A model generated the notes under the pieces. That model saw nothing but the letters and a program-made list of their open reading frames with translations. It searched no databases and was not told the DNA's origin. From a virus, in IMG/VR virus record IMGVR_UViG_3300007229_000094, positions 1 to 23,190 of that record: 23,190 nucleotides of DNA; one strand, written 5' to 3'. Positions 14,364 to 22,127 of the stretch are shown here, piece after piece (the stretch's first letter is position 1; every line of letters starts with the position of its first letter). The translations under genes and the position numbers were made by a program.

Positions 14364-16762
14364 TTTACAATAACAGTAAGGAAGAGTTAAACGGCTATCC
14401 TTCTCCTCTATCTACTAACGAAGAAAAAGCTTCTAACAGCTACGGTCTTAATTACTTTAAGGCTATGTACTACGAGTGGAAAAACAACGGAGACGTATAT
14501 TTTAGAGATACTAAAATGAGGTACTCCCGTAATAGGAGTTACGCTGAAGGTAATCAAGATATAGGTAAGTACAAAGACTTGCTTGATGTTCAAGGAGACT
14601 CATCTTACCTTAACATAGACTGGACACCTGTATCTATTATTCCTAAGTTTGTTGACGTTATTATTAACGGTATGGTAAACCAAGAGTACGATGTTAAAGC
14701 TAAGTCTATAGATCCTATAGCTGCAGCAGAAAGACTTGAAAAGAAAAAGAAGATGTTTGCTGACATGATCAACAAAGACTTCTTGGAGGATATGGAAGAT
14801 CAGACAGGTGTACCTATGACCTCTAAAGGTTTTGTAGCTGAAAACCCTGAAGAAATCGAAATGTTTATGGCCCTTAACTATAAACAAAACGTAGAGATTG
14901 CTTTAGAGAAAGCTATTGAGTACACTCTTGATGTAAACGACTACGACGAACTTAAGCGTTATATGATACGTGACCTTGTAGTTTTAGGTATATGTGCTGC
15001 TAAAACAGAGCTATCTAAAACAGAGGGTGTAAAGATTCGACACGTAGACCCTTCTAATCTTATTACTTCTTTTTCTGCAAAGCCTGACTTTAAAAACATA
15101 CGTCACGCTGGAGAGATTTACTCTATTACTATTGCTGACCTTAAACAACAAGCAGGAGATGAGTTTAGCGAAGAAGAGTACATATCTATAGCTAAACAGT
15201 ACGCAGGTAAAAACAACAACCCTATTAATTATAGCACTACAGCGTTTTATGATAACGGCAGCGAGACTTACGATTACGATAAGTTTAGCGTTAACATATT
15301 GGACGCTGAGTTTATTACCTCACACTCTTTAAAGTACGAGAAAAAAGAGAACAAGCATGGAGGATACTCTGTAAACAAGAAAGGGCCTAAGTACAAGGCT
15401 CCTAAAAAGTCTAAGACTAAAAGGGAAGATCTAGGGTCTACTGTAAAGGTTATATATAAAGGTAAGTATATTATAGATACAGACTACATCTTTAACTACG
15501 GGTTAATGAAAGATATGCCTAGACCTAAGTCTAACCTTTCAGAAACTAGACTTTCGTATATAGTTTATCAGCCAAACTTATACAAAATGAAGTCTAAGTC
15601 TTTGGTAGATCGTATGATTCCTTTTGCTGACCAGATACAGTTAGCTCATCTTAAGATTCAACAAGTACTTGCTAAGGCTAGACCAAAGGGTGCTGCGTTT
15701 GAGATTGGTTCTTTAGAGAACGTATCCAAAGGAGATGGTGGTACTTTTACCCCTATGGAGCTTCAGGAGATTTACGATCAAACTGGTAACATTTACTATC
15801 GAAGGATAGATGATGAAGGTCAGATGACTGGAGCTATGCCTATTCAGGAGTTAGAGAATGGTATTGGTAGAGACTTCGGTACTCTTATTAACGTGTATCA
15901 GCATAACTTACAGATGCTTCGTGACGTTACAGGTGTCAACGAGGCTAGAGACGCTTCACAACCATCTAGCGAGGCTTTGGTGGGTGTACAGAAGTTAGCA
16001 CTACTAGCATCTAACAACGCTACTAGAGATATTAATGACGCTTACCTTAACGTAACAAAAAGAGTATCTCAAAGTATTACTGTTCGTATGCAGGACCTGG
16101 TAAACTTTAAAGGTCTTCATGGTATGTACACCAACGTTATTGGTGAGACTTCTATGCACAGTATAGATATGATGAAAAAACTTTCTGTCCACGAGTTTGG
16201 TATTACTTTAGATGTAGCACCTAGCGAAGAGGAAAAGCAGATGATGGAACAGAACATACAGGTTTCGTTGGCTCAGAAGGAACTTAGGTTAGAGGATGCT
16301 ATTATGATTCGGTCTATTAGAAACATTAAGATGGCTAATCAGATGCTCATCCTTAGAAGGACTAAGTACCAGAAAGATCAGCAAGCTCAAGCACAGCAGG
16401 CTTCAGAACAAAACGCTATGCTACAGCAACAGTCAGCACAACAAGCAGCACAACTTAAGCAGCAGGAGTTGCAGACTGAGATGCAAATCGAGCAGGCTAA
16501 AGCTCAGGCTAAGGTTCAGGCAGATATGCAGCTTAAACAACTAGAGTATCAGCTTAAAGAGCAGTTCGAGCAATCACAGCACGAAAGAAGGCTTAGAGAG
16601 ATAGAGCTATCCAACCTTGGTAAAGAAGGTCAAGCATCTATTCAGGGGTCTGTAAGAAAAGATGTTCAACAACAGTCTGCTATGAATCAGTCTCAAATGA
16701 TAGAGCAAAGACAGGGTAAAAGAGGTCCTTTAGGTCAAGAGCAGCAAGAAGTAGAAGAATAA
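14360..16762 (+). CDS. Portal protein with Gln-rich C-terminus
   Basis: The product is 800 residues. It contains YFKAMYYEWKNNGD, YLNIDWTPVSIIPKFVD and INGMVNQEYDV in the first 130 residues, a wing/stem region with KFVDVIINGM and IRHVDPSNLI, and VYQHNLQMLRDVTGVNEARD with PSSEALVGVQ near 535-570, the conserved helix region of large portals. From about residue 670 to the end lies a Gln/Ala-rich coiled coil (QQQSAQQAAQLKQQELQTEM), probably the barrel or a head-filling tail. The ring at the capsid vertex guides DNA in and out. It follows TerL directly (4-base overlap) and precedes the capsid unit. The sequence flavour is like crAss-type portals. Confidence 0.9.
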   Translation: MIYNNSKEELNGYPSPLSTNEEKASNSYGLNYFKAMYYEWKNNGDVYFRDTKMRYSRNRSYAEGNQDIGKYKDLLDVQGDSSYLNIDWTPVSIIPKFVDVIINGMVNQEYDVKAKSIDPIAAAERLEKKKKMFADMINKDFLEDMEDQTGVPMTSKGFVAENPEEIEMFMALNYKQNVEIALEKAIEYTLDVNDYDELKRYMIRDLVVLGICAAKTELSKTEGVKIRHVDPSNLITSFSAKPDFKNIRHAGEIYSITIADLKQQAGDEFSEEEYISIAKQYAGKNNNPINYSTTAFYDNGSETYDYDKFSVNILDAEFITSHSLKYEKKENKHGGYSVNKKGPKYKAPKKSKTKREDLGSTVKVIYKGKYIIDTDYIFNYGLMKDMPRPKSNLSETRLSYIVYQPNLYKMKSKSLVDRMIPFADQIQLAHLKIQQVLAKARPKGAAFEIGSLENVSKGDGGTFTPMELQEIYDQTGNIYYRRIDDEGQMTGAMPIQELENGIGRDFGTLINVYQHNLQMLRDVTGVNEARDASQPSSEALVGVQKLALLASNNATRDINDAYLNVTKRVSQSITVRMQDLVNFKGLHGMYTNVIGETSMHSIDMMKKLSVHEFGITLDVAPSEEEKQMMEQNIQVSLAQKELRLEDAIMIRSIRNIKMANQMLILRRTKYQKDQQAQAQQASEQNAMLQQQSAQQAAQLKQQELQTEMQIEQAKAQAKVQADMQLKQLEYQLKEQFEQSQHERRLREIELSNLGKEGQASIQGSVRKDVQQQSAMNQSQMIEQRQGKRGPLGQEQQEVEE

Positions 16763-16764
16763 TA

Positions 16765-16794
16765 TTGCGATTGTAAATAAAATCGTTATATTTG
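16765..16794 (+). promoter_or_regulatory. Consensus Bacteroidota promoter of the capsid unit
   Basis: TTG at 16765-16767 is followed after 19 bases by TATATTTG at 16787-16794, a full match to the Bacteroidota sigma consensus (TTG, about 19, TAnnTTTG). The transcription start would be near 16800, about 20 bases before the scaffold ATG. It is the best promoter in the window and sits in the gap after the portal gene, so capsid and scaffold can be made at a higher level than packaging proteins. Confidence 0.85.
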
Positions 16795-16820
16795 CGAAAT
16801 AACAAGTAAATTTAATTAAC

Positions 16821-17897
16821 ATGGATATAAGAGAACAATTAGTACAGAAGTTTGGGGGAGAGGTTCAACAGAACCAACCTCAGCAAAATATTGTTGACTT
16901 GACTGGTGATGAAAACCAAGCAGTTGAGGCAACAGAAAATACAACTCAGGAAGAACCTGGTGTTGTAGACTTAACAGGAGAGAGTTCTTTAAATACTGAG
17001 GAACCCAATGTTGACGAACCTCAAGGTAGTCAGCAGGAAGAGGGAGAGGAAGTCAGTGATGACGAAGTTGTCTTACAATACCTTAGCGAGAAGCTTGGGC
17101 GAGACCTTTCATCATTTGATGATCTTAACACCCCTGGAGCAGAAACAGAAAGTAGTGACTTCGCTAGCGAGCAGCTTCGAGTTATTAACGACTATGTTAA
17201 AAACACAGGGCGTACAGTTCAAGATTACCTAAACACTCAATCTGTTGATTTGTCTGACGTGTCTGACGACGCTGTAATAAAGGAGTATCTACGTGTAGAG
17301 AATCCAAATTTGACTGAAGCTGAGTTAAATGATTATGTTACAGCTACTTACAAAACAGACTCTGAAGAGTATACTGCGAGAGATGTTAATGCTGGTAAGG
17401 TTCAGCTTAATAAGGACGCTAGAGCTGCTAGGGACTACTTTAACAAAGTGAAAGAGGATTACGCTACACCTTTAGAGGCTAGCGATCCTGGAGTATCTGT
17501 TGAAGAAAGGGCTGAGTGGATCAACGAGATGGAGTCTACGGTTAGTGACTTAGAAGGGTTATCCTTTTCTATGAACGACCAAGGCGAAGAGTACATTTAC
17601 AATCTAGACGACGATGCTCGTCAAGAGATTAAAGGGTACAACTCTGATCTAGAAAACTTTTTCGACAAGTATGTAGACCAAGGCGGTAGCTGGGATTTTG
17701 ATAAACTTAATACGGATATGTACATCCTGAATAACATCGATAAGATCGTTAGAGGAGTTGCTAATCAGTATAAGAGCAAAGGAACAGAAAGCGTAATTAA
17801 TGAGATTAAGAACCCGTCGTTTACACAAGATAAGCAAGCGACGAATCAGAAGCAAGAGTCAACTCTCGATATGTTAAGAAGACAAATTCTTGGTTAA
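16821..17897 (+). CDS. Acidic scaffold protein candidate
   Basis: The product is 358 residues, strongly acidic, with no membrane segment. The first 70 residues are disordered and hold a short repeated motif, VDLTGDE (about 27-33) and VDLTGES (about 49-55). Mid-region helices (YVKNTGRTVQDYLN, EYLRVENPNLTEAELNDYV, ARAARDYFNKVKEDY) suggest a long rod. The C-terminus ends STLDMLRRQILG, a basic amphipathic helix as used by scaffolds to bind the capsid protein. Position directly before the major capsid gene, its acidity and helicity all fit a scaffold; no protease domain is visible. It is first in the capsid unit, 24 bases after the promoter's likely start region. Confidence 0.7.
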   Translation: MDIREQLVQKFGGEVQQNQPQQNIVDLTGDENQAVEATENTTQEEPGVVDLTGESSLNTEEPNVDEPQGSQQEEGEEVSDDEVVLQYLSEKLGRDLSSFDDLNTPGAETESSDFASEQLRVINDYVKNTGRTVQDYLNTQSVDLSDVSDDAVIKEYLRVENPNLTEAELNDYVTATYKTDSEEYTARDVNAGKVQLNKDARAARDYFNKVKEDYATPLEASDPGVSVEERAEWINEMESTVSDLEGLSFSMNDQGEEYIYNLDDDARQEIKGYNSDLENFFDKYVDQGGSWDFDKLNTDMYILNNIDKIVRGVANQYKSKGTESVINEIKNPSFTQDKQATNQKQESTLDMLRRQILG

Positions 17898-17929
17898 AAA
17901 TTAATTATTTATTTTAAAAACATAAAAAA

Positions 17930-19330
17930 ATGGCAACAGTAAATATTGCTACAGGAATGCAGGCAACCCCTTCATCCTCAGCAGTTGCAACAACATCAAA
18001 CTACGTTTCTTCAGCAGACTTAATCGCTTCTGGAGATACTACAGCAGCTTTTCATAAGCGTGACGTTGATGAGCAACTAATAAAACGATACGGTAATCAA
18101 GGGATTACTGGACTTATGGAACTTTTAGGTTCTAAAAAAGAAACAACAGCAAATACTTTCGAGCACTACGAAGAGACTTTTCTTCACAACACTTTAACAG
18201 GTGCTATCGACGCTGATGGTATTCTTACAGTAGACGCTACCGACACTGATGGAGGAGACTCTGATGGAGATAAGCAATCAGCAGTTCGTAAAGGTGACTT
18301 ATTATTAGGTGCTACAGGTGCTATGTACTACGTTGCAGTAGCTACTGACGGAGACACTTACACGCTTAAAGATGTTGCTGACGGTACTTTAGCTGCCGCA
18401 GGAGATACAGAATTTGCTATTGTAGGTAACGCTTACGCAGAGCAAACTGATCAAGGTGTAGGATTAACTCCTAAAGTTCACCACTACTCTAACAAGTGTC
18501 AAATCATTAAAGAGTCGTTTGTAGTTTCAGGTTCTGAAGCAACTAACGCTGTTTATGTAAAGGTTAACTCTCCTGAGTCTGGAACTGGTTACTTATGGTA
18601 CTTGCAAGGTGAGGCTGATACTTACCAAAGATTCCAAGATTATGCTGAGTTGGCAATGATTGTAGGGGAATCTGCAGTAGGCCTAGAAGATGGTGCTACA
18701 GACGGTGTTGGTTCTTCAGTTACAACTACAGAAGGTCTTTTGAAGTTTATTGAAAACAAAGGTCAGTCTATGGATCTTGGTTCTTCTGCAATTACAATGG
18801 CTGACTTTGACGCTGCTGTTAAGTCTTTAGACAAGTTTAGAGGATCAAAAGAAATGGCTCTTTACGCAGGTATTGATCTTTCTTTAGATATTGACGACCT
18901 ATTAGCTTCTCAAGGTGCTTACGCAGCAGGTGGGGCTAACTACGGTACTTTCGCTAACAACAAAGATATGGCGTTGAACCTAGGATTTAACTCTTTCTCT
19001 CGTGGTGGTTACACTTTCCACAAGAAGACTTACGACCTATTTAACCGTCCTGACTTGTTAGGTGCTGCTTCATTTAAGTACAATGGATTCGGTATGTGTA
19101 TTCCTATGGACTCTCAGCGTGATGCTAAGTCTGGTGAGAAGATTCCTTCGCTTCGTATGAGATACAAAGCAGCTAACGGATACTCTCGTGAAATGGAGCA
19201 CTGGTTAACAGGTGGTGCAGTTCTACAAAACAAAACTAACGGTTTAGATGAGTTGAAGTGCAACTATCGTACTGAGCGTGGTTTTGAAGGATTTGCTCCT
19301 AACCGTTTCTTATTGTTCAAGAAATCATAA
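17930..19330 (+). CDS. Major capsid protein, HK97-fold type with inserted domain
   Basis: The product is 466 residues. The N-terminal 70 residues are a Ser/Thr-rich arm and helix (FHKRDVDEQLIKRYG, GITGLMELLG). TFEHYEETFLHN at about 76-87 fits the E-loop region. Residues about 90-175 are an acidic Asp/Gly/Thr-rich beta insertion (DTDGGDSDGDKQ, GDTYTLKDVADG), then KVHHYSNKCQIIKESFVVSG starts the next strand and helix series, with YLWYLQGEADTYQRFQDYAE as the long spine helix. The C-terminal half has GANYGTFANN, NLGFNSFSRGGYTFHKKTYD and LRMRYKAANGYSREMEHWLT. It follows a scaffold candidate and lies in the strong promoter-terminator unit. crAss-like capsid proteins also carry an insertion at this place. 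Confidence 0.88.
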   Translation: MATVNIATGMQATPSSSAVATTSNYVSSADLIASGDTTAAFHKRDVDEQLIKRYGNQGITGLMELLGSKKETTANTFEHYEETFLHNTLTGAIDADGILTVDATDTDGGDSDGDKQSAVRKGDLLLGATGAMYYVAVATDGDTYTLKDVADGTLAAAGDTEFAIVGNAYAEQTDQGVGLTPKVHHYSNKCQIIKESFVVSGSEATNAVYVKVNSPESGTGYLWYLQGEADTYQRFQDYAELAMIVGESAVGLEDGATDGVGSSVTTTEGLLKFIENKGQSMDLGSSAITMADFDAAVKSLDKFRGSKEMALYAGIDLSLDIDDLLASQGAYAAGGANYGTFANNKDMALNLGFNSFSRGGYTFHKKTYDLFNRPDLLGAASFKYNGFGMCIPMDSQRDAKSGEKIPSLRMRYKAANGYSREMEHWLTGGAVLQNKTNGLDELKCNYRTERGFEGFAPNRFLLFKKS

Positions 19331-19357
19331 TTATTAACTTTTTAAACAATTAAGAAA

Positions 19358-19648
19358 ATGGCAAAATTTATTAGATTTAAGGACGGTGCTGCTGATCAGC
19401 ACGCTTATTCAGTTGACAACATAAGAGCTGCTTATGTTGCTGACGCAACTAGTGTTATATTTTATGTAGCACCTATTGATACTGCTGTTACCTCTAGTTC
19501 TGTTATAGACATTACTGTAACTACTGGTAAAGCTCAAGAGGTTTTGGATGAAATCCTAAAAGCTGCAGTTAAAATTGATACTGCTGTGTATGAGGTTAGT
19601 GCTTCTCACGCAGACATTACTACAGTAGCATTTACTGAAGGAGCTTAA
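19358..19648 (+). CDS. Small capsid-associated protein candidate
   Basis: The product is 96 residues, beta strands plus one helix: FIRFKDGAADQHAYSVDNIR, then YVADATSVIFYVAPIDTAV, VIDITVTTGKAQEVLDEILK. It is the last gene of the capsid unit, 27 bases after the major capsid gene and before a strong terminator. Abundance matched to the capsid protein suggests a decoration or minor capsid protein. No sequence family is recognised. Confidence 0.65.
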   Translation: MAKFIRFKDGAADQHAYSVDNIRAAYVADATSVIFYVAPIDTAVTSSSVIDITVTTGKAQEVLDEILKAAVKIDTAVYEVSASHADITTVAFTEGA

Positions 19649-19672
19649 TAGGAAACTATTAATTATATTACT

Positions 19673-19696
19673 GGAGGGGAGCAATCCCCTCCTTTT
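19673..19696 (+). terminator. Rho-independent terminator of the capsid unit
   Basis: GGAGGGGA, a GCAA (GNRA) loop and TCCCCTCC form a perfect 8-bp GC-rich stem at 19673-19692, followed by TTTT. It lies in the 78-base gap after the small capsid gene and ends the unit that starts at 16765. Confidence 0.9.
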
Positions 19697-19726
19697 ATAA
19701 CTTTAATTTAATTTTAGACAATTATT

Positions 19727-20605
19727 ATGACTACGAAAAACAAAAGGAAGGCTGTAGTGCCTCCAACAAGTGCTAAGGTAGAAGCTAAAGCTCCCTTAAC
19801 AGAAAAGAAGTTTGTACCTCAGTTTACAAACAAACAACAAGAGTATAAGCCAACAGTATATAGATTAGTTACTAAGGCTAAAAAAAGAAACGGTATGCCT
19901 CAATACCCTGTAGTGTCTCTACTAAAGGCTGAGGATATTATATTTGATCCAGAAGCTGGTGAGAATAGAAAAATTAGATACGTCCCTGGAGAGACTTCTA
20001 TATTTGCAGACGAGCAACCAGAAGGCGTTAGAATGAGAGAGCCTATATCTTTTAATAATGGCTTTCTTTTTGTAGATCACACAAACCCTACACTTAAAAG
20101 ATACTTAGATACTTGCAACGCTAACGGAAGTAATCCTCATAGGATTAAATCTAAAAGTGTAGTATTTAATGTCAAAGATGATAAGAAGTCTGCACAGGAT
20201 AAAATAGCTCAGGTATCCGATACTATGGATGCTGTACAAGCTGCTCTTAAAATGCCTTTAAATGAGCTTATAGGGTACGCTAAGGTGTTAGGTGTTAATA
20301 CTAGTAAAAGTGTAGACGAAATTCGATGGGATATGAAGGTTCAAGCTGAAAGAAACCCTAAGTCTTTCTTAGCAGGTATGAACGACCCACGAACAGAAAT
20401 GAAGCAGTTGTTGCTTATGGCTCAAGAGTCAAGTATTATTTCTATGAAAAAAACAGGCGTTACTTGGGTGTCTTCAGGAAACACTATTTGTGTACCTGCA
20501 ATTGGAGTTAAACCTATCGACAGGATGGTAGACTTCTGCTCTGACGGAGAAGGAGAACAGATCTATGCTGAGATAGAGAGAAGACTTCAAGCTCTTAATG
20601 GATAA
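19727..20605 (+). CDS. Conserved structural-type protein, function unknown
   Basis: The product is 292 residues. It has a basic N-terminus (NKRKAVVPPTSAKVEAK), then YKPTVYRLVTKAKKRNGMPQ, a core with IRYVPGETSIFADEQPEG and EPISFNNGFLFVDHTNPTL, KRYLDTCNANGSNPHRIK, and a helical second half ending in a beta region (GVTWVSSGNTICVPAIG, DRMVDFCSDGEGEQIYAEIE). This mixture resembles conserved proteins of unknown role next to capsid genes in marine and crAss-like phages; I cannot name it. It lies between two terminators and has no strong TAnnTTTG in the 30-base leader, so it may be expressed through leak past the first terminator or from a promoter I do not recognise. Confidence 0.7.
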   Translation: MTTKNKRKAVVPPTSAKVEAKAPLTEKKFVPQFTNKQQEYKPTVYRLVTKAKKRNGMPQYPVVSLLKAEDIIFDPEAGENRKIRYVPGETSIFADEQPEGVRMREPISFNNGFLFVDHTNPTLKRYLDTCNANGSNPHRIKSKSVVFNVKDDKKSAQDKIAQVSDTMDAVQAALKMPLNELIGYAKVLGVNTSKSVDEIRWDMKVQAERNPKSFLAGMNDPRTEMKQLLLMAQESSIISMKKTGVTWVSSGNTICVPAIGVKPIDRMVDFCSDGEGEQIYAEIERRLQALNG

Positions 20606-20629
20606 TGACTTAATGTAATATATGTAATT

Positions 20630-20658
20630 AAAGGGGGCTTTGTGCTCCCTTTTTTTTT
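20630..20658 (+). terminator. Rho-independent terminator
   Basis: AAAGGGGGC, loop TTTGT, GCTCCCTTT form a 9-bp stem with one G-T pair, followed by a run of T (20650-20658). It ends the single gene at 19727-20605 and immediately precedes the next promoter. Confidence 0.88.
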
Positions 20659-20676
20659 ATATACCGATTTATTTTG

Positions 20677-20684
20677 TATTTTTG
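20677..20684 (+). promoter_or_regulatory. Promoter -7 element of the connector/tail block
   Basis: TATTTTTG matches TAnnTTTG and lies 23 bases before the ATG at 20707. The -33 position falls into the T-run of the terminator just upstream and has no clean TTG, so strength is uncertain. It would drive the ring and tail genes to the end of the window. Confidence 0.55.
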
Positions 20685-20706
20685 CTATTGAATAAATATT
20701 ATTATA

Positions 20707-21393
20707 ATGACAATTGATGAAATATATAGACTCGTGCAAGCCTTTGCTAGCAAGGATCAGAGGGGTTTTATAACTCCTGCTGAGTTTAACTTGATGGCAC
20801 AGCAAGCAGAGTTGGAACTATACAACGAAAGACTTCAGGTAGTTATGGAAGGCTCGCAAGCTAAAAAGATTGCAGGCTACTACAAGAAAGCATTAACACC
20901 TGCTGTAGCAGAACAAGACATATTACCGTTTTTATTCAACACTGAGGTTACTATAACGGGTAGTACTGCTTCTATTCGTTCAGATTATGTATGTCAATTA
21001 TATATTAAAAGTAATAACGTTCCTATAGATATAGTGACAACAAAAAACGTAGGACAAATACTAAGAAGTTCTTTAGTAAAGCCTTCTGCTGATTTTCCAG
21101 TAGCTTTACTATCCAGGGCTAGTAGTGATGCAACAAAAATATCCGTTTTCCCTGAGAGTATTGGTGCTGTTACTGTATACTATTACCGTTACGCAAGTAA
21201 ACCTACATGGAATTACGTTACTATAGCTGGTAAACCTGTTTATGACTCTTCTAACTCTAGAGCTTTTGAAATATCTAGTAGATGTCATGGAGAGTTGGTT
21301 ATAAAAATATTAGGATACTTAGGAGTAAGCATAAGAGAAGCTGACTTGGTGAACTACGCTCAAGCTAAAGAGGTTGAACAAGATAAAGTATAA
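20707..21393 (+). CDS. Head-tail connector/ring protein, crAss-like type
   Basis: The product is 228 residues. The N-terminal helix pair IYRLVQAFASKDQRGFITPAEFNLMAQQAELELYNERL matches the 'KEQRG-ITP-EFN--AQQA' layout I associate with ring proteins of crAss-like and related marine podoviruses. A beta middle (VTITGSTASI, YVCQLYIKSNNVPIDIV) and VYYYRYASKPTWNYV follow, with a helical end (CHGELVIKILGYLGVSIRE). It is the first gene after the terminator/promoter pair and is followed after two bases by another connector-like gene. Ring 1 or an adaptor under the portal is the inferred role. Confidence 0.7.
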   Translation: MTIDEIYRLVQAFASKDQRGFITPAEFNLMAQQAELELYNERLQVVMEGSQAKKIAGYYKKALTPAVAEQDILPFLFNTEVTITGSTASIRSDYVCQLYIKSNNVPIDIVTTKNVGQILRSSLVKPSADFPVALLSRASSDATKISVFPESIGAVTVYYYRYASKPTWNYVTIAGKPVYDSSNSRAFEISSRCHGELVIKILGYLGVSIREADLVNYAQAKEVEQDKV

Positions 21394-21395
21394 TT

Positions 21396-22121
21396 ATGAG
21401 TAAATATATTACTATAAAAGATATAGTTAACGATCTTCAGGTAATGATAGATGATACATCTTACGATAAAGATGCTCAGATCTATCAGCTTAGGTTGTTA
21501 GCACTTCAAGGGCTTAGAGAGCTTACATTTGATGCAGAGCAAAGAGTTAAATCTGTGGATAAAGTAGTAAGCTCAAATTTAATTGTTTCAACCCCTATCG
21601 ACTTAGTTGATATAAAAAGAATAGGGTTTTTAGATGATGAAAATGTTTTTCATCCTTTTTCTAACGACAATAACTTAAGTATTAACGCAGGATCTAAAGC
21701 TAACCCTTTAAGAAGCTCTAACGATGATGAAAACAACCCTTATTACCACACAGACTTAGGTAAAAAGTTTGGTGTAGGAGGAGGTCAAAACTCTTTAGGG
21801 TACTATAGACTTGACAGGCAAGATAACGCTATATTTTTCTCTTCTAACTTGAAAGGAAAAACAGTTTATTTAGAGTATATCGCTGACACAGCAGCATCCA
21901 CTAACCCAAAAATTCACGTTTTCTGTGAAGAGGCTTTAAGGTGTTATGTATACTACAAATACATTCAGCGTAAGCGTGGCGTCCCTGCTAACGAAAAACA
22001 AATGGCTAAAAGAGCCTACTACAACGAGAAAAGATTAGCTAGAGCTCGAATGATGAACTTTAGTAAAGAACAGGCTATGCAGGTCTCTAGAAAAGCATTT
22101 AAACAATCTCCAAAGATTTAA
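21396..22121 (+). CDS. Second connector/ring-type protein
   Basis: The product is 241 residues. The N-terminal helices ITIKDIVNDLQVMIDD and AQIYQLRLLALQGLREL resemble head-tail connector proteins. A beta region VVSSNLIVSTPIDLVDIKRI follows, then a long loop, GKTVYLEYIADTAAS, and a helical end with EEALRCYVYYKYIQRKR and the basic AYYNEKRLARARMMNF. The 'K-VYLEYIAD ... EAL--Y--Y' pattern is common in phage ring/adaptor proteins. It lies between the first ring-type gene and the large tail gene, a position that fits a connector stacked on the portal. Confidence 0.68.
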   Translation: MSKYITIKDIVNDLQVMIDDTSYDKDAQIYQLRLLALQGLRELTFDAEQRVKSVDKVVSSNLIVSTPIDLVDIKRIGFLDDENVFHPFSNDNNLSINAGSKANPLRSSNDDENNPYYHTDLGKKFGVGGGQNSLGYYRLDRQDNAIFFSSNLKGKTVYLEYIADTAASTNPKIHVFCEEALRCYVYYKYIQRKRGVPANEKQMAKRAYYNEKRLARARMMNFSKEQAMQVSRKAFKQSPKI

Positions 22122-22127
22122 TAGATA

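Noticed and set aside
13434-16192. Minus-strand and alternate-frame open frames inside terL and portal
   Set aside because: Sequences have no protein-like motif order and lie wholly within well-supported genes.
16370-16762. Gln-rich end of the portal as a separate or fused protein
   Set aside because: It is in frame without a break, and long Gln/Ala coiled coils are common at portal C-termini.
16860-17000. VDLT plus acidic residues as a SUMO-interacting motif, implying a eukaryotic host
   Set aside because: All promoters and neighbouring proteins fit a bacterial tailed phage; the resemblance is a short-motif coincidence.
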